From an uncultured Flavobacteriaceae bacterium (lineage in GTDB: Bacteria > Bacteroidota > Bacteroidia > Flavobacteriales > Flavobacteriaceae): a DNA stretch of 64,000 nt. The notes under the pieces were generated by a model. That model ran no database searches. It saw only the letters and a program-made list of their open reading frames with translations, and was not told where the DNA came from. Within the stretch, counting starts at the first letter, position 1, and the number at the start of each line of letters is the position of its first letter. The DNA lies in the NCBI GenBank assembly GCA_913061125.1, contig CAJXUB010000001.1, positions 46,424 through 110,423 of the forward strand, read 5' to 3'. Positions 50,153 to 59,655 of the stretch are shown piece after piece. The position numbers and the translations under genes were made by a program.

Positions 50153-50949
50153 ACTTGATTGGTTTTAATGGCATTAATTTTTTGAAATGACGCCACCATG
50201 CCTTGAATCAATGATGAACTAAGGCCTTTGTGTTCCATTTCATTGAGCCCTTCAATGGTGCAACCCATCGGTGTGGTCACTTTGTCAATTTCTTGTTCAG
50301 GGTGATTCCCATTTTTGATTAACAATTGAGCTGCACCTTCACTAGTGTACATGGCCAATCGTTGCGCTTGTTTGGCATCGAAACCCAATTGAATAGCCGC
50401 CTGTGTAGTGGCTCTTATTAATCGCATCCAAAAGGCAATTCCACTGGCGCAAACTACTGTTGCGGCTTGCATCTGTTCCTCTGGAATACAAATTGTTGCT
50501 CCAAGTCTATTGAAAATAGCTTCGGCTACGGATAATCTTGATTTGCCTGTTTCATTACTGCACAAGCAGGTCATAGATTTACCAACGGCGATAGCTGTAT
50601 TTGGCATCGCTCTTATGATGTAATTTTGAGCACCAACAAGGGTTTCAATTTTAGTTATTGGGAATCCAGTAATGGTTGAAATTAAAATGTGTTTTTCTGT
50701 TAGAAAGGGGGCGATATTTTCTAAAATGAACTGTAAATGAGCGGGTTGAACTGCAAAAATCAAAATGTCCGAATTCTGTACAGCTTTGCTATTGTCCGTG
50801 GTAAGATAAACATTTTTGTAGCCATCAAATTCTTTTAGTGCTTCTAGCCCTCTCCGCGTTAAATATAAAGACGTAATGGCATTATTGATGATAAGTCCTT
50901 TGGCAATTGAACGCCCTAAGTTTCCTGTTCCAATGATTGCTATTTTCAT
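50149..50949 (-). CDS. proC: Pyrroline-5-carboxylate reductase
   Basis: MKIAIIGTGNLGRSIAKGL; RAMPNTAIAVGKSMTCL; KVTTPMGCTIEGLNEME. Start refined from 51009. Confidence 0.94.
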   Translation of the reverse strand: MKIAIIGTGNLGRSIAKGLIINNAITSLYLTRRGLEALKEFDGYKNVYLTTDNSKAVQNSDILIFAVQPAHLQFILENIAPFLTEKHILISTITGFPITKIETLVGAQNYIIRAMPNTAIAVGKSMTCLCSNETGKSRLSVAEAIFNRLGATICIPEEQMQAATVVCASGIAFWMRLIRATTQAAIQLGFDAKQAQRLAMYTSEGAAQLLIKNGNHPEQEIDKVTTPMGCTIEGLNEMEHKGLSSSLIQGMVASFQKINAIKTNQV

Positions 50950-50959
50950 TTTTTTAATT

Positions 50960-51937
50960 TTAAAAATAATTTGCTTTGAGTTGTAATCCTGTTGTTTCTT
51001 CAAGTCCAAACATCAGATTCATGTTTTGAACAGCTTGACCTGATGCGCCTTTTAAAAGATTATCGACAGCACTGGTTATGAGTAATTTATTGTTGTGTTT
51101 ACTAAGATGTATCAAACATTTATTGGTATTAACCACCTGCTTGAGATGAATTTCATTTTCAGAAATTATTACAAAAGGCGATTTGTCATAAAACGATTTA
51201 TAAAGCGTCGTAATGGCCTCCAAACTCTCGTTTAACTCCAAATATATACTTGCAAAAATGCCTCTAGAGAAATTACCTCTATTAGGTATAAAATTCAATT
51301 CAGAATCAAAATTATTTTGCACTGCAATCAATGATTCCTTAATCTCTGCCAAATGCTGATGTTTAAAAGCCTTGTAATGAGAAAAATTATTGTCTCTCCA
51401 CGTAAAATGAGTCGTTGCTGAAGGGTTAGTCCCAGCACCAGTTGCTCCTGTAACTGCATTAATATGAACCGGACTTTGAATCAAATTTTTAGCCGCTAAC
51501 GGTAAAAGTGCTAATTGAATAGCTGTTGCAAAACAGCCAGGATTAGCAATGTATTTGGCCTTGATTATTGCCTTTTTATTCAATTCGGGGAGCCCGTATA
51601 TAAATTGTTTAGCTTGAAAATTAGCCGAAATATTCAGCCTAAAGTCGTGACTCAAATCGATGATTTTTGTTTGCTTAGAAAACAAATGGTTTTCTAAAAA
51701 TGCTTTTGAATTTCCATGCCCTAAACACAAAAATAAAACGTCGATATTTGGATTTATTTGATCTGAAAAATTTTGATATGATTCGCCTACCAAATCTTGA
51801 TGAATATCACTCAGTGGGCGGCCTGCGCTTGATGTGCTGTACACAAAATTTAGGGCTGCTTTAGGGTGATTTATTAGCAATCGAATCAGCTCACCAGCAG
51901 TGTATCCTGCTCCACCAATTATTCCTACTTGTATCAT
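50960..51937 (-). CDS. argC: N-acetyl-gamma-glutamyl-phosphate reductase
   Basis: VGIIGGAGYTAGELIRLLINHP; YIANPGCFATAIQLALLPL. Confidence 0.95.
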   Translation of the reverse strand: MIQVGIIGGAGYTAGELIRLLINHPKAALNFVYSTSSAGRPLSDIHQDLVGESYQNFSDQINPNIDVLFLCLGHGNSKAFLENHLFSKQTKIIDLSHDFRLNISANFQAKQFIYGLPELNKKAIIKAKYIANPGCFATAIQLALLPLAAKNLIQSPVHINAVTGATGAGTNPSATTHFTWRDNNFSHYKAFKHQHLAEIKESLIAVQNNFDSELNFIPNRGNFSRGIFASIYLELNESLEAITTLYKSFYDKSPFVIISENEIHLKQVVNTNKCLIHLSKHNNKLLITSAVDNLLKGASGQAVQNMNLMFGLEETTGLQLKANYF

Positions 51938-53130
51938 GATTTAGAATTTATATTTTGAATAATTTTGTTTTGATTGGCCGTAATTTTTATAAATCCTTTC
52001 GCATCGTCGGCAGTCCATGCAGTATTCATTTCGCCATAGCTTGCAAAATTAGATTTCATCAAATCATAAGGAGAATCAACACCATTTAGCATAAAGTGAT
52101 AGGGCTTTAAAACCACTGTGACATCTCCACTAACATTGGCCTGACTCGATTGAAAAAATGCTTCCATATCACGCATCACTGGATCTAAGTATTGACCCTC
52201 GTGTAGGTGCATTCCATAGTAACTGGCCAAACTGTCTTTGTGTTGCAGTTGCCATTTGGAAAGGGTGTGTTTTTCCAGCAAATGGTGGGCTTTAATGACG
52301 ATTAATGCTGCAGCGGCTTCAAAACCAACTCTACCCTTAATGCCCACAATAGTATCACCAACATGAATATCTCTTCCAATGGCGTAAAGAGAAGCAAGAT
52401 CATTTAGCTTTTGAATATTTTGAAGCGGAGCGTTTGAAATCCCATCAATGGCTGATAATTGACCTTTATCAAAACTTAAAACTACTGTACTTTGATTCTT
52501 CTTTCGTAATGGTGAGGGATAAGCTTCTTCAGGCAAAGCCAAATGAGAGGTCAATGTTTCATCACCGCCGATACTCGTCCCCCAAAGCCCTTTATTTATG
52601 GAATATTTCGCTTTGTCCCAAGCCAAGTCAACCCCTTTTGATTTTAAATACGTGATTTCATCTTCCCTACTTAATTTATGATCTCGAATAGGGGTAATAA
52701 TTTGAATTTCTGGTGCCAAGGTTTGAAAAATCATATCAAAACGCACTTGATCGTTTCCTGCACCTGTACTTCCGTGTGCAATGTATTTGGCATTTATGGA
52801 CTTAGCATAAGTTACGATTTCTATGGCATGGATTATACGCTCAGCACTAACAGAAAGTGGATAGGTATTGTTTTTAAGGACATTTCCAAAAATTAAATAC
52901 TTAACGACTTTTTGATAAAATTGCTCCGTAGCTTCAATATTTTTGTAAACTGAAACACCCATTTTATAGGCTTTTGCCTCTATGGATTGAATTTCGTTTT
53001 TAGTAAAGCCCCCTGTATTGACACTAATGGCGTGGACCTCAAAGCCCAAATCTTGAGAAAGGTGTACTGCACAATACGAAGTATCCAATCCGCCACTATA
53101 GGCCAAAACTAATTTATCTTTAGAATTCAT
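51934..53130 (-). CDS. argG: Argininosuccinate synthase
   Basis: KLVLAYSGGLDTSYCAVHL; AHGSTGAGNDQVRFD. Confidence 0.96.
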   Translation of the reverse strand: MNSKDKLVLAYSGGLDTSYCAVHLSQDLGFEVHAISVNTGGFTKNEIQSIEAKAYKMGVSVYKNIEATEQFYQKVVKYLIFGNVLKNNTYPLSVSAERIIHAIEIVTYAKSINAKYIAHGSTGAGNDQVRFDMIFQTLAPEIQIITPIRDHKLSREDEITYLKSKGVDLAWDKAKYSINKGLWGTSIGGDETLTSHLALPEEAYPSPLRKKNQSTVVLSFDKGQLSAIDGISNAPLQNIQKLNDLASLYAIGRDIHVGDTIVGIKGRVGFEAAAALIVIKAHHLLEKHTLSKWQLQHKDSLASYYGMHLHEGQYLDPVMRDMEAFFQSSQANVSGDVTVVLKPYHFMLNGVDSPYDLMKSNFASYGEMNTAWTADDAKGFIKITANQNKIIQNINSKS

Positions 53131-53750
53131 TTCATTTGTTTTTTGAGAAAAAGAGTTTGTTTTATGCTTTTTAAACGTTTAAAGGTTGATGGCTTAATCT
53201 TTTTTTGATTTTTCTGTTTTTGATTTTTTGGATCAAATAACATCCCCGTACACAAGCACATGGTTTGCTCAGTACGTTGTAAAACATCATAATTTTTACA
53301 CGTTTGACATCCCTTCCAAAAAGACGGCTCCTTGGTCAGTTCAGAAAAGGTCACAGGTTTGTACCCCAAATTAGTATTGAGCTTCATAACGGCTAACCCC
53401 GTGGTAATACTAAACACCTTGGCTTTTGGGTATTTAGTTCTGGAGTGATCGAATACCAATTGTTTGATTTTTTTTGCCAATCCTTGATTTCTGTAATCGG
53501 GATGTACAATTAGCCCAGAATTGGCTACAAACCGTTGGTGATCCCAAGTTTCGATGTAACAAAATCCAGCAAATTTATCGCCATCCAATGCGATGACTGC
53601 GTCTCCTTGATCCATCTTTGCACAAATGTATTCTGGTGAGCGCTTAGCAATACCTGTCCCTCTGACTTTTGCTGCAGCTTCAATGGTGGCGCAAATAACT
53701 TGCGCATAAATATGATGAGATTTATCTGTGATAACCAATTTCATTATCAA
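53127..53750 (-). CDS. GNAT family N-acetyltransferase, first gene of arg operon (candidate glutamate N-acyltransferase)
   Basis: GLIVHPDYRNQGLAKKIKQLVFD acyl-CoA motif; overlaps argG start. Confidence 0.85.
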   Translation of the reverse strand: MIMKLVITDKSHHIYAQVICATIEAAAKVRGTGIAKRSPEYICAKMDQGDAVIALDGDKFAGFCYIETWDHQRFVANSGLIVHPDYRNQGLAKKIKQLVFDHSRTKYPKAKVFSITTGLAVMKLNTNLGYKPVTFSELTKEPSFWKGCQTCKNYDVLQRTEQTMCLCTGMLFDPKNQKQKNQKKIKPSTFKRLKSIKQTLFLKKQMK

Positions 53751-53833
53751 TAGATTAAATAAGAGTTAAAACTAAAAGAAAATTGAAAAGAAAGAACCGG
53801 ACTCACCTAAGTTCCAAAAATTAAAGATACACC

Positions 53834-53932
53834 CTAAGGGCGACGGCGGTTGTGACGCGGAAACAACGAAGCACTACTCGGTCGAGCTAATAAACAAATT
53901 TTTGCTGTTGTAAAATGTGGGTTAATCATCAT
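53834..53932 (-). CDS. Candidate Arg-rich leader peptide of the arginine operon (MMINPHFTTAKICLLARPSSASLFPRHNRRRP)
   Basis: Reverse-strand ATG ATG ... CCG CGT CAC AAC CGC CGT CGC CCT TAG; 84 nt upstream of the first arg-operon ORF; below the ORF-track length cutoff. Confidence 0.65.
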   Translation of the reverse strand: MMINPHFTTAKICLLARPSSASLFPRHNRRRP

Positions 53933-54089
53933 TAACATATAACATCTCAAAACTATAAATTAATTTTTTATTTGAAACTCCAGATTCAAATTATTTTGAA
54001 AAATTGAAGAATTGTCAGTTGTTTATTAAAAAAATGACTATTTGTGAAAAAATAACCCTTAAAATCATTTAAACGAAAAATCTACACAA

Positions 54090-54118
54090 AAAAAACCACC
54101 TGAAGGTGGTCTTTTTTT
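54090..54118. terminator. Bidirectional intrinsic terminator
   Basis: aaaaaaaACCACCtgaaGGTGGTcttttttt. Confidence 0.8.
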
Positions 54119-54136
54119 AGCTAATGGTAAAAAAAA

Positions 54137-54697
54137 TTAATTGTTTGAGGCAGGAAGGCGTTGGTAAACATAAAATTTATTCACTTTTCCGTTCTCAAAG
54201 TAAATATCTGACAAGTGAATAAACTGAGCGTCTTGTCCATTTACACTCATGGTCACTTGTGCCCCAGTAACAACCCATTGTCCGTCTTTTTGAGTTTCCA
54301 GATCATTGACTTTCATTGGAAACGAGAAAAAGGTATTCCACTTGGGGTTGGCGCCTTCAAACCATGCTGCCAAAAATGCTGCATGCGCCTCCTTACCTTG
54401 AATATATTCCCCATTTGGCCCCCAGATTTGGATATCATCAGACTCCATATCCATGATGGCGTCTATATTTCTATCATTATGAACTTGAATATATTGATCC
54501 CAAAGATCAACTACCGAATTGTCTCCAGAGGAAGCCGTATATGTTTTGTTTGGTGTTTTTAAATAGCCAACCGCCCTATCTATTTCAATAATTTTTTCTG
54601 GTGCTGGGGGTGGAGGCGTCTTTTTTGAATTACCAATACTTATAGCACACGAGGTTATTACAATAAAAGAAAGGCTTAATAATACTAATTTTTTCAT
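54137..54697 (-). CDS. Nuclear-transport-factor-2 (SnoaL)-like lipoprotein
   Basis: Lipobox IVITSCAISIG; VVDLWDQYIQVHNDRNIDAIMDMESDDIQIWGPNGEYIQGKEAHAAFLAAWF. Confidence 0.75.
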   Translation of the reverse strand: MKKLVLLSLSFIVITSCAISIGNSKKTPPPPAPEKIIEIDRAVGYLKTPNKTYTASSGDNSVVDLWDQYIQVHNDRNIDAIMDMESDDIQIWGPNGEYIQGKEAHAAFLAAWFEGANPKWNTFFSFPMKVNDLETQKDGQWVVTGAQVTMSVNGQDAQFIHLSDIYFENGKVNKFYVYQRLPASNN

Positions 54698-54804
54698 TTT
54701 TAAAAATTTTATAATTGGTTAAAGGTCTAAATATATAAAAAATTAGTTGTGAATTACAAGTTATTTTGATAGATTTAAACCATTGTTAACCAATAATTTT
54801 AAAA

Positions 54805-55587
54805 ATGAAAAATGTAATAGTATTATCTTTTATGGCAATCCTTGCCACAAGTTGCAACACACAACATCGCGACTACACCAAAAATTTAAAAACGGCTCAA
54901 AAACTTTTTCAGCTTCATGAAGTTGAAGATTATGAGGCACAATACGAGCTGATGAGTGACGATCTGGTGTCCGAATCCTCATTGTATGGCTCAGGGTCAA
55001 TGAATAAAGATCAATTTATGGCCAATGTTAAAGGCTATCACACGGCCTTTGATAATCTAAAATATACACCTGAAGTTTGGCTGCCTGGAACGGATACCCT
55101 CGGACAACCTGATGGCAGTGTACGAACTTATGGCGTTTGGACAGGGACTCAAGTTCAAACTCAAAAAGAAGTAAACCTGAAAGGATACTGGTACTTCAAT
55201 TTTGACGAAGAAGGAAAAATTGTTGGTCAGGGCGATTATTTTGATTTTGGAGGAATGCTAGATGCCGTTTATCCAAAGAATTTGGTGTTTGCCTCTGTTC
55301 AAGCCAAAGATGGAAAGTTAGACAATCTATTAGAAGTTTTAAACAGTGAAAACGGCCTTCCAAAGACGCGCTCATTTGAGGGCTGTATGTCTCTAGAAAT
55401 GACCATCAATAAAGACACCAATACGGTTTGGATTGTTTCCAACTGGGGAACTAACGACCAATACTTGGCTTATTTAAACTGGAGACAGACCGAAGACAAT
55501 ATCATTGAAACCATGGTTCCACTACTTGAAGGAGGGACTGAAGGATTAAAAATTGCGCACTCCAATACTGGATTTAAATCGTTTTAA
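54805..55587 (+). CDS. Lipoprotein with SnoaL/NTF2-like region and C-terminal monooxygenase-like (ABM-type) half
   Basis: Lipobox AILATSCNT; N-terminal NTF2-like pattern; second half VFASVQAKDGKLDNLLEVLNSENGLPKTRSFEGCMSLEMTIN. Confidence 0.65.
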   Translation: MKNVIVLSFMAILATSCNTQHRDYTKNLKTAQKLFQLHEVEDYEAQYELMSDDLVSESSLYGSGSMNKDQFMANVKGYHTAFDNLKYTPEVWLPGTDTLGQPDGSVRTYGVWTGTQVQTQKEVNLKGYWYFNFDEEGKIVGQGDYFDFGGMLDAVYPKNLVFASVQAKDGKLDNLLEVLNSENGLPKTRSFEGCMSLEMTINKDTNTVWIVSNWGTNDQYLAYLNWRQTEDNIIETMVPLLEGGTEGLKIAHSNTGFKSF

Positions 55588-55606
55588 TAATATCAAAACA
55601 ATAATT

Positions 55607-56098
55607 ATGAAACAATTAATTTATTTATTTTTCGTCTTTTCAGTCGTTAGTTGCAATGCCCCAAAGCCGGTTGATTTAGAAAAAGCCACTCAAGAAGCTA
55701 ATGATTTCATTGCCAGTCAATTTGATTTTTTCACAGAAAGCAGTCTAGAAATTGCAGAGGCAACTTTTGCAGAGGATGCCGTTTTAATAGGCACAGATGC
55801 CGCTGAATACCTAACGGGTTGGGCAGAAATTGAACCTTCTGTTAAAGGGCAATTAGCCATTAAAAACCCTGTGTTCACGTCTCGTAAATTAAATGTAATC
55901 ATGAGCGATGGAGGTGATATGGCCTCTTATACTCAAGAGCTGGATTTCACATTTTCCATTGCCGGAGAAGCCGGAGAGGTTAAAAATGTTCGAAATAGCG
56001 GGGTGATTAAGAAAATAAACGGTCAATGGAAAGTGGTACAAATTCACTGGTCTATTGGTCTTGAAGGTCAAGCTGTCGAATATCAGATGGCTGAGTAG
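55607..56098 (+). CDS. NTF2-like lipoprotein
   Basis: Lipobox FSVVSCNA; AEDAVLIGTDAAEYLTGWAEIEPSVKGQL; NSGVIKKINGQWKVVQIHWSIGL. Confidence 0.75.
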   Translation: MKQLIYLFFVFSVVSCNAPKPVDLEKATQEANDFIASQFDFFTESSLEIAEATFAEDAVLIGTDAAEYLTGWAEIEPSVKGQLAIKNPVFTSRKLNVIMSDGGDMASYTQELDFTFSIAGEAGEVKNVRNSGVIKKINGQWKVVQIHWSIGLEGQAVEYQMAE

Positions 56099-56125
56099 TG
56101 TGATTTAACCACTAATTAATCCACA

Positions 56126-56155
56126 AAAAAACCCGCAACACTTGTTGCGGGTTTT
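56126..56155. terminator. Intrinsic terminator
   Basis: aaaaaaCCCGCAACacttGTTGCGGGtttt. Confidence 0.85.
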
Positions 56156-56156
56156 G

Positions 56157-56241
56157 TACTGAAGGCGGGACTTGAACCCGCACGGCCATAATGGCCATTG
56201 GATTTTAAGTCCAACGTGTCTACCAATTCCACCACTTCAGC
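56157..56241 (-). tRNA. tRNA-Leu (anticodon TAA)
   Basis: Minus strand GCTGAAGTGGTGGAATTGGTAGACACGTTGGACTTAAAATCCAATGGCC...GGTTCAAGTCCCGCCTTCAGTA; acceptor, anticodon and T arms fold by eye. Confidence 0.95.
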
Positions 56242-56261
56242 ATTAAGACTTAAAAATTATG

Positions 56262-56333
56262 AGCGAAAGACGGGATTTGAACCCGCGACCCTCACCTTGG
56301 CAAGGTGATGCTCTACCCCTGAGCTACTTTCGC
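56262..56333 (-). tRNA. tRNA-Gly (anticodon GCC)
   Basis: Minus strand GCGAAAGTAGCTCAGGGGTAGAGCATCACCTTGCCAAGGTGAGGGTCGCGGGTTCAAATCCCGTCTTTCGCT. Confidence 0.96.
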
Positions 56334-56419
56334 ATTGTTTAAGATCGTACTTTGAGAGTCAAAGGGGACGCAAATTTAATACATTTATAGTAATACCAAA
56401 GTTTTTTTTTGTTTTATCC

Positions 56420-59023
56420 TTATTTTTTGCCCGATAACATCCGCTTGATTTCATTCAACTTCATGAGCGCTTCAACAGGGGTTAAGCGGTCAATATCAGT
56501 ATCTAAAATATCTGCTTTTAATTCCTCTAATAAAGGATCGTCTAAATTGAAAAAACTGAGCTGCATTTCAGAACTGGGGTTTTTAACTTTGGCCGAAAGC
56601 TCGTCTGCTGAATGGGATTTTTCCAATTGTTTTAAAATCTTCTTCGAGCGCTGAAGGACTTGTTGCGGCATACCGGCCATTTTGGCCACGTGAATCCCAA
56701 AACTGTGTTGGCTCCCCCCAGCTATTAGGGTTCTCAAAAACAATACATTATCTTTCAATTCTTTGACAGCAACATTGTAATTTTTAATTCGTGAAAATGT
56801 GTTTGTCATTTCATTCAACTCGTGGTAATGTGTCGCAAAAAGGGTTTTGACCCGCGATGGGTGTTCGTGTAAATATTCGCTTATGGCCCACGCAATAGAA
56901 ATCCCGTCGTAAGTACTTGTTCCTCGACCGATTTCGTCCAAAAGTACCAAACTGCGCTCAGAAATATTATTGAGGATAGAAGCAGTTTCATTCATTTCAA
57001 CCATAAACGTTGACTCTCCTACAGAAATATTATCATTGGCACCAACTCTAGTAAATAATTTGTCGATTACTCCAATTCTGGCAGAATCAGCAGGCACAAA
57101 ACTACCCATTTGAGCCAACAATACGATCAGAGCGGTCTGCCGTAAAATGGCTGATTTTCCAGACATGTTGGGCCCTGTTATCATGATGATTTGTTGGGTT
57201 TCCCGATCCAAAAACACATCGTTAGCCACGTAAGTGTCCCCCAACGGCAACTGCTTTTCTATAACCGGATGGCGGCCTTTTTTTATGTCTAAATCAAACG
57301 ATTCATCCACAACAGGACAGCTGTATTGGTTTTGAAGAGCCAACTCTGAAAAAGAACTTAAACAATCCAATTGTGCTATCTGTTGAGCGTTTTGCTGTAC
57401 AGCTTTGATGTGATCACTCATCCAAACGACAAGTTCAGAAAACAGCCGTTGCTCGATAGCTAAAATTTGTTCCTCGGCACCTAATATTTTTTGTTCATAG
57501 TCTTTAAGCTCATCAGTAATGTAACGCTCGGCATTGACTAAAGTCTGCTTTCTTACCCAGTGGTCAGGCACCTTATCTTTGTGGGTGTTTCTAACCTCAA
57601 TGTAATACCCAAATACATTATTTGATGCAATTTTTAACGACGGAATTCCAGTCGTTTCACTTTCACGGATCAGCATTTGATCTAAATAATCTTTCCCCGA
57701 AAAAGCAATCTCACGCAGCGCCTTTAGTTCATTTGATGCAGAGGATAAAATGGCGTTACCTTTGAGAATATTGACTGGAGACTCTTCACTTAATGTGTGT
57801 TGTATTCTATCACGAAGTGCCGTACAATCGTTGATCTGTTGGCCCAAAGCGATTAGAGTTTCATGGTTACTCTCAAGCGTTAGCGTCTTAATGGGCAGTA
57901 ATAATTCCAAAGAATTCTTTAACTGGACTACTTCTCGTGGATTTACTTTTCCTGTCGCAACTTTTGAAATGAGTCGTTCCAAATCACCCATACCTTTCAA
58001 CTGCGATTGTATGGCTTTTCGTGCCGAATCCATCTTATAAAAATACTGGACAATGTCATGCCGTTGCTTGATTTTATCAATTGACTTTAGGGGCAATGCC
58101 AACCAACGTTTTAAAAGCCGACCACCCATGGGGGTTCGAGTTTTATCAATAACATCAATTAATGTGACGGCATTTGGATTTGTAGAATGATACAACTCCA
58201 GATTTCGAATGGTAAACCGATCCATCCACACAAAATGTTCTTCCAAAAGGCGCTCAATCGAGGTGATATGCTGAAGTTTGTGGTGTTGTGTCTCTCCTAA
58301 ATAGTGCAAAATAGCCCCCGATGCAACGATACCTTGGCGGAGCTCATCCACACCAAATCCTTTTAGGGTTGTTGTGTTGAAATGTTTGCACAACGATTCT
58401 TCAGCATAATCCAATTGAAACACCCAATCTTCCTGAAAAAATACATGAAAATTATCACCAAAAAGTTCGGAAAATTTGTGCCGTTTTTGCTTTTCAATTA
58501 GAATTTCGCTGGGGTTAAAATTTTGAAGTAATTTGGCCACATAAGCCGCATGGCCTTGAGCCGTTAGAAATTCCCCCGTCGAAACATCCAAAAACGAAAC
58601 CCCAATTGTTTGACCTAAATACACAGAGGCCAAAAAGTTATTGGTTTTAGCACTCAAAACCTCATCATTGAGCGAAACACCAGGCGTAATTAGTTCTGTA
58701 ACACCGCGTTTTACAATTGTTTTGGCTTGTTTTGGGTCTTCCAATTGATCACAAATGGCTACACGCTCGCCCGCTTTGACCAATTTTGGCAAATAGGTGT
58801 TCAGAGAATGGTGTGGAAATCCTGCCAATTCGGTTTCGCTTTGGCTCCCGGCTCCGCGTTTGGTCAGAATTATATCCAATATTTTGGAGGCCTTAATGGC
58901 ATCCTGACCAAAGGTTTCGTAAAAATCGCCCACACGAAACAGCAATAAAGCATCCGGGTACTTTGCCTTTATGGCGTTGTACTGCTTCATTAATGGGGTT
59001 TCTTTTTTGGGTTTGGCGGTCAA
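56420..59023 (-). CDS. mutS: DNA mismatch repair protein MutS
   Basis: [70 protein letters not shown]. Confidence 0.97.
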   Translation of the reverse strand: MTAKPKKETPLMKQYNAIKAKYPDALLLFRVGDFYETFGQDAIKASKILDIILTKRGAGSQSETELAGFPHHSLNTYLPKLVKAGERVAICDQLEDPKQAKTIVKRGVTELITPGVSLNDEVLSAKTNNFLASVYLGQTIGVSFLDVSTGEFLTAQGHAAYVAKLLQNFNPSEILIEKQKRHKFSELFGDNFHVFFQEDWVFQLDYAEESLCKHFNTTTLKGFGVDELRQGIVASGAILHYLGETQHHKLQHITSIERLLEEHFVWMDRFTIRNLELYHSTNPNAVTLIDVIDKTRTPMGGRLLKRWLALPLKSIDKIKQRHDIVQYFYKMDSARKAIQSQLKGMGDLERLISKVATGKVNPREVVQLKNSLELLLPIKTLTLESNHETLIALGQQINDCTALRDRIQHTLSEESPVNILKGNAILSSASNELKALREIAFSGKDYLDQMLIRESETTGIPSLKIASNNVFGYYIEVRNTHKDKVPDHWVRKQTLVNAERYITDELKDYEQKILGAEEQILAIEQRLFSELVVWMSDHIKAVQQNAQQIAQLDCLSSFSELALQNQYSCPVVDESFDLDIKKGRHPVIEKQLPLGDTYVANDVFLDRETQQIIMITGPNMSGKSAILRQTALIVLLAQMGSFVPADSARIGVIDKLFTRVGANDNISVGESTFMVEMNETASILNNISERSLVLLDEIGRGTSTYDGISIAWAISEYLHEHPSRVKTLFATHYHELNEMTNTFSRIKNYNVAVKELKDNVLFLRTLIAGGSQHSFGIHVAKMAGMPQQVLQRSKKILKQLEKSHSADELSAKVKNPSSEMQLSFFNLDDPLLEELKADILDTDIDRLTPVEALMKLNEIKRMLSGKK

Positions 59024-59121
59024 TGGATCTCTAATTAAAAGCGTATTTTTGTGTATATATAAAGACGCTAATGTAACTAATTTTGGCGTTTTTTAAAACC
59101 CATCAACAGAGAATTACACGG

Positions 59122-59655
59122 ATGCGAAAATTAAAAAATAGTGAGTTAGCCCGGCTTAGTTTGGACGAATTTAAGGCTACAAAAAAAACACCGCTTATTG
59201 TAATTTTAGATAACATTAGAAGTCTAAACAACGTAGGGAGTGTGTTTCGAACCGCCGATGCCTTTCGAATTGAGCACATCTACTTGTGTGGAATTACGGC
59301 AAGCCCCCCGCACAAGGACATTCAAAAAACAGCACTAGGAAGTACTGAATCTGTGGATTGGAGCCATGCAGAAGATACGGTCGGTGTTGTTCAAGATTTA
59401 AAAGCCAAAGGCATTAAAGTTTGGGCTGTGGAACAAGCTGAAAAGGCCACGTTTCTGCAACATTTTAAGCCAAAAATAGATACAACTTATGCCGTCGTAT
59501 TTGGCCATGAAGTTAAAGGTGTTTCTCAAAATGTTGTCTCAATTTGCGATGGTGTTTTAGAAATTCCACAATTTGGAACCAAACACTCTTTGAATATTTC
59601 TGTAAGTTGTGGTATTGTTCTTTGGCAGCTCTTTTCGAAGTTAAATCAGCATTGA
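59122..59655 (+). CDS. TrmH/SpoU family RNA 2'-O-methyltransferase
   Basis: IVILDNIRSLNNVGSVFRTADAF; VFGHEVKGVSQNVV; LEIPQFGTKHSLNISVSCGIVLWQ. Start refined from 59083. Confidence 0.92.
   Translation: MRKLKNSELARLSLDEFKATKKTPLIVILDNIRSLNNVGSVFRTADAFRIEHIYLCGITASPPHKDIQKTALGSTESVDWSHAEDTVGVVQDLKAKGIKVWAVEQAEKATFLQHFKPKIDTTYAVVFGHEVKGVSQNVVSICDGVLEIPQFGTKHSLNISVSCGIVLWQLFSKLNQH

Noticed and set aside
53821-53874. Alternative frame in the arg leader: GTG start giving (M)LRCFRVTTAVALRVYL*
   Set aside because: Needs a GTG start and overlaps the ATG-initiated Arg-rich frame, which has better start context and Arg codons clustered at its end; kept only as an alternative.
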